DNA of 64,000 nt from DATCJA01 sp963814955 (lineage in GTDB: Bacteria; Acidobacteriota; Vicinamibacteria; Vicinamibacterales; UBA2999), in assembly GCA_963814955.1 (NCBI GenBank), contig CAWFEX010000015.1, positions 124,001 through 188,000 of the forward strand, in the 5' to 3' direction. Positions within the stretch are counted from its first letter, which is position 1; every line of letters begins with the position of its first letter. This document shows, piece by piece, positions 19,073 through 29,066 of this stretch. The translations under genes were made by a program, and so were the position numbers. The notes below the pieces were generated by a model. It was not told the DNA's origin and did no database searches. It saw nothing but the letters and a program-made list of their open reading frames with translations.

Positions 19073-20743
19073 TTACCAGAACATGACGTTCAGCATCGCG
19101 GTCAAGCCGAGAACGACGGCCCCGATGGTGGCGGGCCGACCGAGCCAGTGCTGCTGAGAATCGGTCTGCCGCGGGGTGAGCCCGTAGACCAGCCCTTGCA
19201 GTGCGTGCGCGGGTCGTGGTGTGGTCGCCACGCTTACCAGGATGGTGACCGAGAAGCAGATTGACCATGCCCAGATTGCTCCCCAGAGGTTTTGCGCCAT
19301 GTCCGACGGATACGTGTGCAGCACGGCGAGTTTCGGCACCAGGGCCGCAGTTCCGACAACATCGGTGAGCAGGTAATGCGCCGCCGCGGCGCCTGTGCCG
19401 GCACACCAACCCCCAGAACGCGCCATGACCAGTCGCCCGCGGCCAGAACATGCCGAGCAGGAACGTCGCAAACAGCGGTGCGTTCACGAAACTGAACACC
19501 AGCTGCAGCATGTCCATGATGTTGTTGAATCTCATCGCCACGTATGCCGTCGCCACGCTTGCCGCAATGCCCACGACCGTCGCGACGCGCCCCATCCAGA
19601 GGAAATGCGCGTCGGTTCCGTTCGGCCGCACGTAGGCCTGGTAGATGTCGTACGTCCACACGGTGTTGAACGCCGTCACGTTGCCGGCCATGCCAGCCAT
19701 GAAGCTCGCCAGTAGCGCCGTGAGGCCCAGCCCCAGCAGCCCTGAGGGGTAATAACGTCCGATCATCATTGGCAATGCCATGTTGTAGTCGTACGTCCCG
19801 GCAGGGGTCATCGGCAGAAGGGGGCTCGCGCCGTCGGTCGGGTTTGTCGTCAGGCCAAGAGCAATCATCCCGGGCACAATCACCAGGAAAGGAAACAGCA
19901 TCTTGGGAACGGCCGCGATGAGCGGCGTCCGGCGGGCTGCCGCCATCGAGTTGGTCACCATCGCCCGCTGGACAACCAGGAAATCGGTGCACCAGTAACC
20001 GAACGAGAGCACGAAGCCGAGTCCCATCACCATTCCAATCCACTCCACGCCCATGGGGTTCGCCGAGGGCGCGCCAAGGTGAGCCCAGGAATGCATGAAG
20101 GTCTCGGGCACTCGCGAGGCGAGTCCCGTCCACCCGCCAACATCGCGCAGACCAAGGAAGACAAGCGGGGTGAAACCAAAGACGATCAGAAAAAACTGGA
20201 CCACTTCGTTGTAGATGGCGCCTGTCAGGCCGCCGAAGACGATGTAGCAGAGCACGACGATCGCCGACGCCATGATGCTCAAATGGATGTTCCATCCGAG
20301 CAGCAGGGCGAGCAGCGCGCCCATGGCGTACATGCTGATCCCGGACGAAAAGATGGTCATGGCCGCGAACGTCATCGCATTGAAGCCGCGCGTCTTTTCA
20401 TCGAAGCGCAGCTTCAGGTATCGGGCACGCTGCGCGCCCGCGAGCCGTAATAGAACGGCATCATGAAGACCCCGACGAACACCATCGCGGGAATGGCGCC
20501 AATCCAGTAAAAGTGGCTCGTCAGCAAGCCGTACTTGGCGCCGCTTGCAGCCATCCCGATCATTTCCTGGGCGCCGAGGTTCGCCGAAAGGAACGCCAAT
20601 CCGCCGATCCAGGCCGGAATCGCTCGGCCCGACAGCAGAAAGTCGTCTCCGCCGGAAATTCGTCGGCGGAGGACGAACCCCATCGCCAGCACGAAGACGA
20701 CGTAGATCACCAGAAGGACCACGTCGAGAGGTCCGAGTCGCAT
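19073..20743 (-). pseudogene. Sodium:solute symporter (SSS family), two frameshifts
   Basis: About 555 residues when the frames are joined. The N-terminus has VVLLVIYVVFVLAMGFVLRR then GGDDFLLSGRAIPAWIGGLA. The core includes the family motifs GGLTGAIYNEVVQFFLIVFG and GRYYPSGLLGLGLTALLASF, where the Na+-site region lies, ending in a hydrophobic C-terminus. The breaks are near 20390 (after GSRARS) and near 19420 (after GHGAFWG), the latter at a CCCCC run. About 13 membrane segments can be traced, as in SglT-type sugar symporters. Substrate unpredicted; the indels may be sequencing errors. Confidence 0.8.
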
Positions 20744-21023
20744 CTATCGAGTCAGCAGGTTTGTGGATCCTCTTCGCCAGCGGCCATGACGCCGGGCGGT
20801 CCCAATATTAGGGTAGAGCTGGCCATGAAGGTTAATTACTCTGGGTATGTGGCCTCGCACCGAGAAATGGCTCTGAGGAATGCGGCGAAAAAGCGGGGTG
20901 ACAGATTACGGATCGATGGCACATCAGCTGCATTAGTGCTAACGCGAATTTCGAGGCCAAACCAGGCGCGACCGAACGTTGAGCCATCGGCGCCTCCAGC
21001 TCTTCCGCACATGTGCGCATTAG

Positions 21024-23484
21024 ATGCAACACCCGCTGTCTGACGTCACCGTCCGCCATCTCGCACGCGTCGTAGAGTCATCGGACGACGCGATCGTCAG
21101 CAAAGATCTGAACGGCGTCATCATGTCATGGAACCGCGCGGCCGAGCGCATGTTCGGGTACACGGAAGCAGAAGCTGTCGGGAAGTCGATCCGGATGATC
21201 ATCCCCAGCGATCGACAGGCCGAGGAGGACATGGTGCTCGCCCGCGTCCGAGCGGGTCAAGCCGTCGCCCACTTCGAGACAATCCGGCAGCGGAAAGACG
21301 GCTACTCTCATCCCCATCTCTTTGACCGTTTCGCCGATTTATGACGACGCAGGCAACGTCATCGGCGCTTCGAAGATCGCGCGTGACATCACCGAACGCA
21401 CACAGGCGAGCCTGACGACCCGTCGGCTGGCCGCCGTGGTCGAATCGTCTGATGACGCGATCATCACAAAGGATGTGAACAGCATCATCACATCCTGGAA
21501 TGCGGCCGCCGAGCGGATGTTTGGATACACGGCAGAGGAAGCGATCGGGCAGTCAGTTCGAATGCTGATTCCCGACGGACCTGCAGGCTGAAGAAGATCA
21601 GGTCCTCGCCAAGATTCGCGCCGGCGAAAAGATCGACCACTACGAGACGGTGCGACAGCGCAAGGACGGCGCGCGGCTGAACGTCTCCCTCACGGTATCG
21701 CCACTCAGGAACGAGCGCGGGGACGATCGTCGGCGCCTCGAAAGTGGCGCGCGATATCACGGAGCGATCGCGTCTGATGGCCGAGGCGCGCGAACATGCG
21801 TCGAATACCGAAAAGCTCAGCGACGTCGGCGTCGCGGTGGCCTCCACGCTGGACCGCGATGCGATCGTCCAGAAGTCACTGACATCGCGACGGAACTGAC
21901 GCATGCGCAGTTCGGCGCATTCTTTTATAACGTCAGCGATCCCGAATCGGGCGAATGCGTACATGCTGTACACCCTGTCGGGTGCCTCGCGCGAAGCGTT
22001 CGCAAGTTTCCGCAACCGCGCGCGACCGCCGTGTTTGCGCCAACGTTCTACGGCGCCGGGCCCGGTGCGGCTGGACGATGTGACGCAGGATCCTCGTTAC
22101 GGACAGAATGCGCCCGTATTTCGGCATGCCTCCGGGGCACTTGCCGGTCCGCAGTTACCTCGCGGTACCCGTGAAGGGCGTCAGAGGGGAGGTGCTGGGC
22201 GGCTTGTTCTTCGGCCACTCTGAGACCGGTGTGTTCACCGAGCAGCACGAGCGGCTCGCACTTGGCGTGGCGGCATGGGCCTCGGTGGCGCTCGAGAACG
22301 CGCGACTCTACGCGGATGCTCGGGCGGCGAACCGGATGAAGGACGAATTCCTGGCTGTGCTGTCCCACGAGCTTCGCACGCCGCTCAACGCCATCGTCGG
22401 ATACTCGCGACTGCTGCGCGGCGGCATGCTGTCGGCCGAAAAGGCGACGCGAGGCCTCGAGACCCTCGAGCGGAATGCCACGTGGCTGACGCAGATCGTG
22501 GAGGACATACTGGATGTCTCGCGGATCGTGTCAGGGAAAATCCGCCTCGACGTGCAGCCGGTGGAGTTGCCGGTCATCGTCGACAACGCGGTGGCCACCA
22601 TTCAACCGGCCGCCGACGCCAAGGGCGTGCGCATTCAGACGATAGTGGACCCGAACGTAGGACCGGTGTCCGGCGATCCGGGCCGACTGCAGCAGGTGGT
22701 CTGGAACCTCGTGTCGAATGCGGTGAAGTTCACGCCGCGGAACGGCCGCGTGCAAGTGCGGCTCGAGCGCGTAAGCTCCAACGTCGAAATCGTTGTCAGC
22801 GACACGGGCATCGGAATCCAGCCCGATTTCCTCCCTTACGTATTTGAGCGGTTCAGGCAGGCGGAGGCAGGCACGACCCGCAAAACCGGCGGCCTCGGGC
22901 TCGGTCTTGCGATTGTTCGCCACATCGTCGAAATGCATGGCGGCACCGTAGATGCGTCGAGCCCGGGCGAAGGCCAGGGAGCCACTTTCCGCGTGCGCCT
23001 GCCGGTGATGATTGTTCATCCCGAGGCCCGGGATACGCCACGGGAACATCCACGGACCGAGCAGCGAGCGCCGCTGACGGAGCTTGGTGATCTCACAGGG
23101 ATTCACGTCGTCGCCATCGACGACGAAGAGGATGCCCTGACGCTCCTCCGCGTCGTGCTGGAGGCCGCCGGTGCGGAGGTGACCACGTTGAGCTCGCCCG
23201 CGCTGGCAGTGGAGCGCATCGCGGAAGTGAAACCGCACGTTCTCGTCGTCGACCTTGGTATGCCTGAGATGGACGGCTTCGAGCTCATTTCGCGGATCCG
23301 GAAATCGCCGAACCCATCCGTTCGGCATCTTCCTGCCGCGGCCCTGACAGCGTTCGCGCGATCAGAAGATCGGACGAAGGCACTGCGAAGCGGTTTCGAG
23401 ATGCATCTTGCCAAGCCCGTGGATCCTGGCGAACTCGTCGCCGCGGTCGCAATGCTGGCAAGACGGGTGAAGACGGAAATCTAG
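21024..23484 (+). pseudogene. PAS-PAS-PAS-GAF hybrid histidine kinase with receiver domain, many frameshifts
   Basis: A sensor protein of about 820 residues once frames are joined. At least two clear PAS domains (VESSDDAIVSKDLNG..., VESSDDAIITKDVNS...) and probably a third PAS/PAC segment come first. A GAF domain (21830-22290, with AQFGAFFYNVSDPESGE) follows. The histidine kinase core has the H-box FLAVLSHELRTPLNAIVGYS at 22345-22405, then N and G boxes (VWNLVSNAVKFTPRNG, SDTGIGI, GGLGLGLAIVRHIVEMHGG). A C-terminal receiver domain contains phosphoacceptor VVDLGMPEMDGF. From 22108 on the frame is clean for 458 residues, but the N-terminal 1.1 kb has at least six single-base indels, several in G or C runs. 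Soluble; ligand unknown. Confidence 0.85.
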
Positions 23485-23582
23485 GAATCCAGTCGATTAG
23501 GGGTTTTCCCTTAGTCGTTAGCTATTTTCCTGACTTGAGCATCTCAGGTCGCCGTAATTAGATTGGATTGCGTCACCCCCCG

Positions 23583-23807
23583 ATGCGACCTGAATCTTCT
23601 ACCGGCTTGTACTGGTCGATCCGCGGCTCCGTCCTCTGCCTGGAGCACGTCAACGAAATCGACGATCACCGCTGGGGCGTGGAAGAGTGGGAACCGCTGC
23701 CCGAATCCTCTCAGGGCTTTCGACATTACCAATGTCAACGCTGCTCACCCGACGGAACGGCACTCGCGCCCTCTACACGAACCCCGTACGCCCCGTATAA
23801 GCAGTAG
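23583..23807 (+). CDS. Small hypothetical protein with CxxC pair
   Basis: A 74-residue protein rich in Trp, His and acidic residues (CLEHVNEIDDHRWGVEEWEP) with a CQRCSPDG pair near residue 54. It resembles small metal-binding proteins but matches no family I know. Start at the ATG at 23583. Confidence 0.5.
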   Translation: MRPESSTGLYWSIRGSVLCLEHVNEIDDHRWGVEEWEPLPESSQGFRHYQCQRCSPDGTALAPSTRTPYAPYKQ

Positions 23808-23838
23808 GCTTCCGTTTTTCGTGCGCCGCAGGCGCGCG

Positions 23839-24057
23839 TCATTCGTCGGACGCTTCCGTCAACTCCCGCTCCGCCTCGAACCAATCCTCTTGATCGCGGC
23901 CATGGACACAGCCTCGCATCTCGAATCGCTGGTACGCGCGAAGCGCGACCTCTTCAGGATCTGGCACACGGCGGCTCGTGACAGATGGTCGGTCCGTAGC
24001 AATATGCGTGAGCGTTGCGGCGTCGCGGCTCTTGGATCTTCGATTCACCCGCGGCAT
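23839..24057 (-). CDS. DUF2934 domain protein
   Basis: A 72-residue protein whose C-terminal half reads EEVALRAYQRFEMRGCVHGR followed by DQEDWFEAERELTEASDE, the pattern of DUF2934 (A-Y-x-x-x-E-x-R-G-x-x-H-G-x-D-x-x-D-W-x-x-A-E-x-E-L). The N-terminus is basic and probably disordered. Function of the family unknown; such proteins are frequent in soil bacteria. Confidence 0.75.
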   Translation of the reverse strand: MPRVNRRSKSRDAATLTHIATDRPSVTSRRVPDPEEVALRAYQRFEMRGCVHGRDQEDWFEAERELTEASDE

Positions 24058-24272
24058 GGCTTGGCTACTCCGTACATGAAACTCTGACCCGCTTTCAAGT
24101 GTTGTCGCTGCTGACACCAGCCTGGTCAGCCGCAGCACGAAGCATGCCGACTGAACTGTGGCAGTGTCTCCGGGCGAACCCTCCTCGAGTTGAGAGAACC
24201 GGTTTCACGCTCCGAACCGTGGGTGTCTCCATTGGCTACAGTGGACGTATGGCGCGCGACATCGCAAAGTGA

Positions 24273-24821
24273 ATGCCGCGCTCCAGCGTTGCACCGACTC
24301 GATTCGTTTCTGACTTGGTCGTAGATGAGCTCGTCGGACGTGCCAGAATTGCTTTACCGATATCTGTGGCGAGCGGCACCGTTCCAACGCGCCGGTACGC
24401 AATCGCGTTGTGGCTCTTGTTCTTCCTGTTCGCGGTCAGGGTAGTCGCGCAACCGCTGGCGCTCGTGGTCCATAGCGCCATCCTCCCTCCTTTCGAGTCG
24501 TGGCACAGCGCCGCCCTTCCCTACGGCGTGCTGGTTGCCTCCCAGATAGCGATTCTCCTGGCCCTTGGCGTGACAGCGCGGCGCTTCACCGCGGGCACCG
24601 TGACACCCCGTCGACCTATTGGCGCCCTGGCGCTCGTGTCTGGCGCCCTGTATCTGGTCTCGATGGTGGTGCGGCTCGCGCTGGGGTTGACCGTGCTCGG
24701 CCATGTCCGCTGGTTTGCCAGCCCCCTTCCGACGGTTTTTCACATCGTCCTGGCGACCTCCCTGCTCCTCTTCGGGCAATTTCACTATGTCCATGGAAGG
24801 CCGGCGTCGTCGGACCGATAA
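24273..24821 (+). CDS. Integral membrane protein heading the GH3 operon
   Basis: A 182-residue protein with four predicted membrane helices (IALWLLFFLFAVRVVAQPLA, LPYGVLVASQIAILLALGV, ALALVSGALYLVSMVVRLA and VFHIVLATSLLLFGQFHYVH). The first 35 residues are not membrane-like, so the true start may be later (about 24380). Its C-terminus overlaps the start of the sterol-desaturase-like gene by 35 bp, implying translational coupling. No family recognised. Confidence 0.65.
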   Translation: MPRSSVAPTRFVSDLVVDELVGRARIALPISVASGTVPTRRYAIALWLLFFLFAVRVVAQPLALVVHSAILPPFESWHSAALPYGVLVASQIAILLALGVTARRFTAGTVTPRRPIGALALVSGALYLVSMVVRLALGLTVLGHVRWFASPLPTVFHIVLATSLLLFGQFHYVHGRPASSDR

Positions 24822-25695
24822 TCCCGATGTGGTGACGCGGCCGGCACGATTGCTGTCGTACCTGCACTATCCCGGCGTCATGACGATGACGTTCGGGCTC
24901 TTCGCCCTGTTGCGAAGCGCAGGGGCGTCCCTCATCGTCAGTACGTATGTTCCGGTGCTGCTCGCGGCTGCGGTGGTCACGCTGCTGGAGTTGAAGTTCC
25001 CGCACCGCGCCGAGTGGCGCCCGCCGGTCAGCGAAGTCAAGACCGACCTCGGGTTCATGACAATCGTCCAGCTCGCATTTCCTCCGTTGATGGGATTCGT
25101 GTTCACGTATGCCCTCATCGAACCGGCGCGCGCGCTGAACCTGCCGATCTCGGCACTGTGGCCGCACGGCTGGCCAATATGGGTGCAGGCGCTGCTCATG
25201 ATCCTGACCGTCGATTTCCTGCGGTACTGGCTGCACCGGGCCGCTCATCAGAACGACACATTGTGGCGGCTCCATTCGGTGCATCACTCGGTGGAGCAAA
25301 TGTACTGGCTGAACACCGCGCGCTTTCATCTGATCGAGAAGGCGATGCAGATGACGCTCGACAGCCTGCCGTTTCTCCTGATGGCTGTCGATCCAACGGT
25401 GCTTGCCCTCTATTACGTCGCGTACGCGACGAACGGATTCTTCCAACACTGCAACATCGAGCTGCGGTACGGGTTCCTCAATTACATCGTCGGCAGCGCC
25501 GAAACGCACCGCTGGCATCACTCCAGGATCCCGCGCGAGTCGAACGCCAACTACGGCAATACCGTCATCGTGTGGGACCTGCTGTTCGGCACGTGGTTTC
25601 TTCCGCGCGAGCGTTCAGTGCACGAGCTCGGCCTTCAAGATCCCGCATACCCAAAGTCGTTCTGGGCGCTGATGCGCGCGCCGTTCACCCGCTGA
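24787..25695 (+). CDS. Sterol desaturase/fatty acid hydroxylase family protein
   Basis: A 302-residue membrane di-iron oxygenase homologue. Hydrophobic segments flank the metal clusters: HRAAHQ (H-x3-H), HSVHH (H-x2-HH), a middle His (FFQHCNIE) and HRWHHS (H-x2-HH). All ligands are present, so it is likely active on a hydrophobic acyl or sterol-like chain. It lies second in a tightly packed operon: it overlaps the preceding membrane-protein gene and is followed after 6 bp by the GH3-family gene. I start it at 24787, where the frame overlaps the upstream gene; ATG at 24793 is equally possible. It is a distant paralogue of 7056-8045. Confidence 0.88.
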   Translation: MSMEGRRRRTDNPDVVTRPARLLSYLHYPGVMTMTFGLFALLRSAGASLIVSTYVPVLLAAAVVTLLELKFPHRAEWRPPVSEVKTDLGFMTIVQLAFPPLMGFVFTYALIEPARALNLPISALWPHGWPIWVQALLMILTVDFLRYWLHRAAHQNDTLWRLHSVHHSVEQMYWLNTARFHLIEKAMQMTLDSLPFLLMAVDPTVLALYYVAYATNGFFQHCNIELRYGFLNYIVGSAETHRWHHSRIPRESNANYGNTVIVWDLLFGTWFLPRERSVHELGLQDPAYPKSFWALMRAPFTR

Positions 25696-25701
25696 AACCC
25701 G

Positions 25702-27348
25702 ATGTTGGGAATCGTGTTCCGCGGTGGGATGGCGACCTACGCGGTGCGGTACTGGCTTCCCGTGATGCGCAGTGCCAGGCGGCCGCAGCAAACACAGACG
25801 AACGTTCTGCGGAAGATCGTGTCCGCAAACCAGACCACGCAGTTCGGCATCGAGCACGGTTTCGCAGACATCCGGACGCCTGAGGATTTTCGTCAGCGAG
25901 TGGCGGTTCAGGATTACGAGAAGCTGCGCGACTACATCGAACGTCAGCGGCGTACAGGCGAACCGGCACTCACGGCGGAACCGCCCTTGTTTTATGCGCA
26001 GACGAGCGGTTCTACGGGGAAGCCGAAATATATTCCCGTCTGCGCATCGGCGCTCCGCCTATATCGCGCCGAGCAGGCACTATTCACTTACCTGCAGTAT
26101 CGAGCGTGCCCCGCCGCGTTTTCCGGAAAGGCGCTGGGCATCATGGGCTCCGCCGTGGAGGCCGGGCTCGACTCCGGTCACAACGTCGGCTCCGTCTCCG
26201 GATATCTGTACGAATCGTTGCCCTCCGCCGTGCAATCCCGGTTCGTGGTGCCGCCCAGAGTGTCGACGATCGCCGACTACGATCTCAAGTACCTGGTGAT
26301 ACTCCGGCTCGCGCTTGCGTCACCGGACGTCAGCTATCTGGGTTCCCCCAATCCGTCGACGTTTCTCCGGCTGCTCGAGGTATTGAATCGGAAGCGAGAC
26401 GTGCTGGCCCGCTCACTCGAAACCGGGACTCTGCCCGAGCTCGACACTCTCGACCCGGATACGCGAGAGGTCGTAAGCCGCCGCCTGCAACCCGACCGGG
26501 CCCGGGCGATGCAGCTGAGTGGAAAGGGACCTCTCACGTTCGCAAGCCTGTGGCCGCAGATCGCGCTCGTCACGACGTGGACCGGAGGAAGCTGTGGAAT
26601 CGCGCTCGATAAGCTGCGCACGGCGCTGCCTGGTCATACCAAAGTCATGGAGCTCGGGTATCAGTCCACCGAATGTCGCGGGACGATCGCCCTGGATGCG
26701 GAAACGCCCTTCGGTCTGCCGCCGCTTCATCATCATTTCTTTGAATTCATACGTCAGGACCACTGGGATAGCGGCCGGCTGGAGTTCCGCGGTCTTGGCG
26801 AGCTCGAATCGAACGAGCGGTACTACATTCTGATCACGACGGCTGCGGGCCTTTACCGGTACTTCATGAACGATCTCGTGGAAGCCGCGGGACGTTACCG
26901 CAATACGCCGCTTCTCAGGTTCGTGCAGAAGGGAAAAGGCGTCACCAGCCTGACGGGTGAAAAACTGTACGAAGCGCAGGTGATTCAGGCGGTCCAGGAC
27001 ACGGCGCGGCGCCATGGCTTTGCGCCCGGCTTCTTCCTTCTCGTCGCGGAAGAGGAATCCTCTTCCTATCACCTCTTTCTGGAAACCGACGATGCGGGCA
27101 CATCGTCAATGCTGCAGACCGCCGCGGAGGTGGACCAGCGGCTCGGCGAGTTGAACGTCGAGTATCACAGCAAGCGTGCGAGCGGCCGGCTGGCCCCTCT
27201 GCGGATTGCGCGGCTCAAACACGGAACCGGCGAGGCGTACAAGGCTGCCTGCGTGCGCGCGGGCCAGCGCGAGGGCCAATTCAAACCAACGGTCCTGCAG
27301 TATCGACGAGATCTCCTGCTGCGGTTCGAACCGTATGTCGTCGAGTGA
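25702..27348 (+). CDS. GH3-family acyl-acid amido synthetase
   Basis: A 548-residue protein of the GH3 family, the ATP-dependent adenylating enzymes that in plants conjugate jasmonate or auxin to amino acids. The nucleotide-binding motif YAQTSGSTGKPKYIPV lies at about 96-111. LGYQSTECRG and FYILITTAAGLYRYFMND-like motifs follow, with the C-terminal domain after GKGVTSLTGEKLYE. Bacterial members are poorly characterised; most are predicted to join a carboxylic acid to an amine. The gene starts 6 bp after the hydroxylase gene, and its end overlaps the start of the epimerase gene by 14 bp. Substrates are unknown; an acyl chain and an amino acid are plausible from the neighbours. Confidence 0.88.
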   Translation: MLGIVFRGGMATYAVRYWLPVMRSARRPQQTQTNVLRKIVSANQTTQFGIEHGFADIRTPEDFRQRVAVQDYEKLRDYIERQRRTGEPALTAEPPLFYAQTSGSTGKPKYIPVCASALRLYRAEQALFTYLQYRACPAAFSGKALGIMGSAVEAGLDSGHNVGSVSGYLYESLPSAVQSRFVVPPRVSTIADYDLKYLVILRLALASPDVSYLGSPNPSTFLRLLEVLNRKRDVLARSLETGTLPELDTLDPDTREVVSRRLQPDRARAMQLSGKGPLTFASLWPQIALVTTWTGGSCGIALDKLRTALPGHTKVMELGYQSTECRGTIALDAETPFGLPPLHHHFFEFIRQDHWDSGRLEFRGLGELESNERYYILITTAAGLYRYFMNDLVEAAGRYRNTPLLRFVQKGKGVTSLTGEKLYEAQVIQAVQDTARRHGFAPGFFLLVAEEESSSYHLFLETDDAGTSSMLQTAAEVDQRLGELNVEYHSKRASGRLAPLRIARLKHGTGEAYKAACVRAGQREGQFKPTVLQYRRDLLLRFEPYVVE

Positions 27349-28494
27349 CGTCCGCGTCGATCGGTTCCAGTTCCACCAGCTGCGCATCCCGTTCAAGACT
27401 GCGTTCCGACACGCCTCGGCGGAGCGGACGGAAACGGACACAGTCTGGATCGAGGCCGTCGCGACTGATGGAGTCATCGGATTTGGCGAGTCGTGCCCCA
27501 GGCCGTACATCACCGGGGAGAGCCTCGACACGGCGGCGGCCTTCGTCTCGGAGCATGAAGCCGCACTTCGACGGACCGTAACCAGCCTTGGCACGCTGCG
27601 CGCGTGGACAGCCGAACACGAGGACGACATCAACGCCAACCCCGCGGCGTGGTGCGCCCTGGAAATGGCGGTGCTCGACGTTCTCGGCAAACGGGGAGGC
27701 GTGCCGATAGAAGCTCTCTTGTCGCTGCCCTCGCTTGCCGGAACGAAGTTCCGTTACACCGCCGTTCTTGGCGATGCATCGCCGGACGCGTTTCACGCGA
27801 TGGCGGAACGATACCGCGCGGCTGGCTTCAGGGACTTCAAGGTGAAACTCTCGGGCGATTCCGAACGCGACCGCAGCAAGATGGCCGTCTTCAACAAATG
27901 GAACGACGATTCGATTCGCGTGCGCGGTGACGCCAACAACCTCTGGCCGAACGCCGACGAGGCAATCGCAGGATTGCGTTCGCTCGACTACGGTTTTTTC
28001 GCGATCGAAGAACCAATCCGCACGGAGCGCCATAGCGAGCTGCCGTTGATCGCACAGGCGCTGAACTGCGCGCATTGTCCTGGACGAGAGTTTCGTCCGG
28101 CGCGATCAGGTGATACGCCTCCGCGAACCGCGGTCGCAGTGGCTCATCAATGTCCGCGTTTCGAAGATGGGCGGCGTGATCAGGTCGCTCGCAATCATCG
28201 AGCTCGCGCGGGCGTTGGGTGTGCAGCGTGATTGTCGGAGCGCAAGTCGGCGAGACGAGCCTGCTCACGCGCGCCGCGCTGACGGTGGCCCGTGCGGCGG
28301 ACGAAATTCTCGTGGCCCAGGAAGGTGCCTTCGGTACGTTTCTCCTCGAGCGCGACATCTGCGATCCGCCGCTGATGTTCGCCAATGCGGGAGTGCTCGA
28401 TGCGTCGGCGCACCCGATGCTGACGCGGCCAGGGCTCGGCTTGTCGCCGGTGGACGTTACCGCAGTACGTACTGTCTGGCGTCGGCCAGATTGA
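27335..28494 (+). pseudogene. Dipeptide epimerase-like enolase-superfamily enzyme, two frameshifts
   Basis: About 385 residues after joining frames. The N-terminal capping domain (FHQLRIPFKTAFRHASAERT, GFGESCPRPYITGES) is followed by the barrel with catalytic Lys in FKVKLSG, metal ligands in GDANN and AIEEPI, then the DESF segment and a second catalytic Lys in VSKMGGVIRS. This is the pattern of muconate-lactonising-enzyme-type enzymes such as L-Ala-D/L-Glu epimerase and N-acylamino acid racemases. Frames break near 28065 and 28230. The ATG at 27335 overlaps the end of the GH3 gene by 14 bp, so the two products are probably made together. An amino-acid or N-acylamino-acid substrate is inferred from that coupling. 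Confidence 0.82.
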
Positions 28495-28766
28495 CGCGCG
28501 GAAGGCGGACGCTACGGCGAGTCGATTCCGAATTTGAAATCGGTCGGGGCGGATGCGCGAGAGCGGTCGCTAACCCGTCGCCTTGTCCGGTCTGGCGGCG
28601 ACTAAAGTATCGATACCCGCCGTGCCCACGCCCCAGGCGCTCGAATTTCCCTGCATTTTTTCGAAGAATCCCTGAGTACAAAAGCGGCGTGTGAATTGCT
28701 AATTTCGTCGGTCAACGGCCGGCTGTCCGGCCTTGGCATTTCCGCCAATTGGACGTGGGACCTGTG

Positions 28767-28946
28767 ATGCGAAAAATGTTAGTCGAACAGTTGAGCCGCC
28801 CGAGCGAACCGATCACACGTTTGGAACTGTGGCTCGGGGTGATCACCGTGTACCTCGTTTTGAGCGCCTTTTTGATGGGTCACTTGTCTACTGAGATGGG
28901 CGCCGCGGAAAAAAGCTCCGTCACAGCGGTCAGCGACCGCGCCTGA
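28767..28946 (+). CDS. Small single-pass membrane protein, doubtful
   Basis: A 59-residue frame with one clear membrane segment (LWLGVITVYLVLSAFLMGHL) between a charged N-terminus and an acidic tail. No strong ribosome site. The 270 bases upstream (28495-28766) show no gene or repeat. Confidence 0.4.
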   Translation: MRKMLVEQLSRPSEPITRLELWLGVITVYLVLSAFLMGHLSTEMGAAEKSSVTAVSDRA

Positions 28947-29066
28947 TTCGCTCCCGCAACGGAGCCGCCGCCCGGCTGCTCCGTCTCTGACCGCCGCAAG
29001 GCCCCGCTCCCTTTACACCCCGCCCGCATTACGCTAATCTCGCGATTCACAGTAGATAGAATCCAT

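Noticed and set aside
24616..25521. A 301-codon minus-strand open frame
   Set aside because: Antisense to the sterol-desaturase-like gene, which keeps all metal motifs on the plus strand; the minus product shows no domain.
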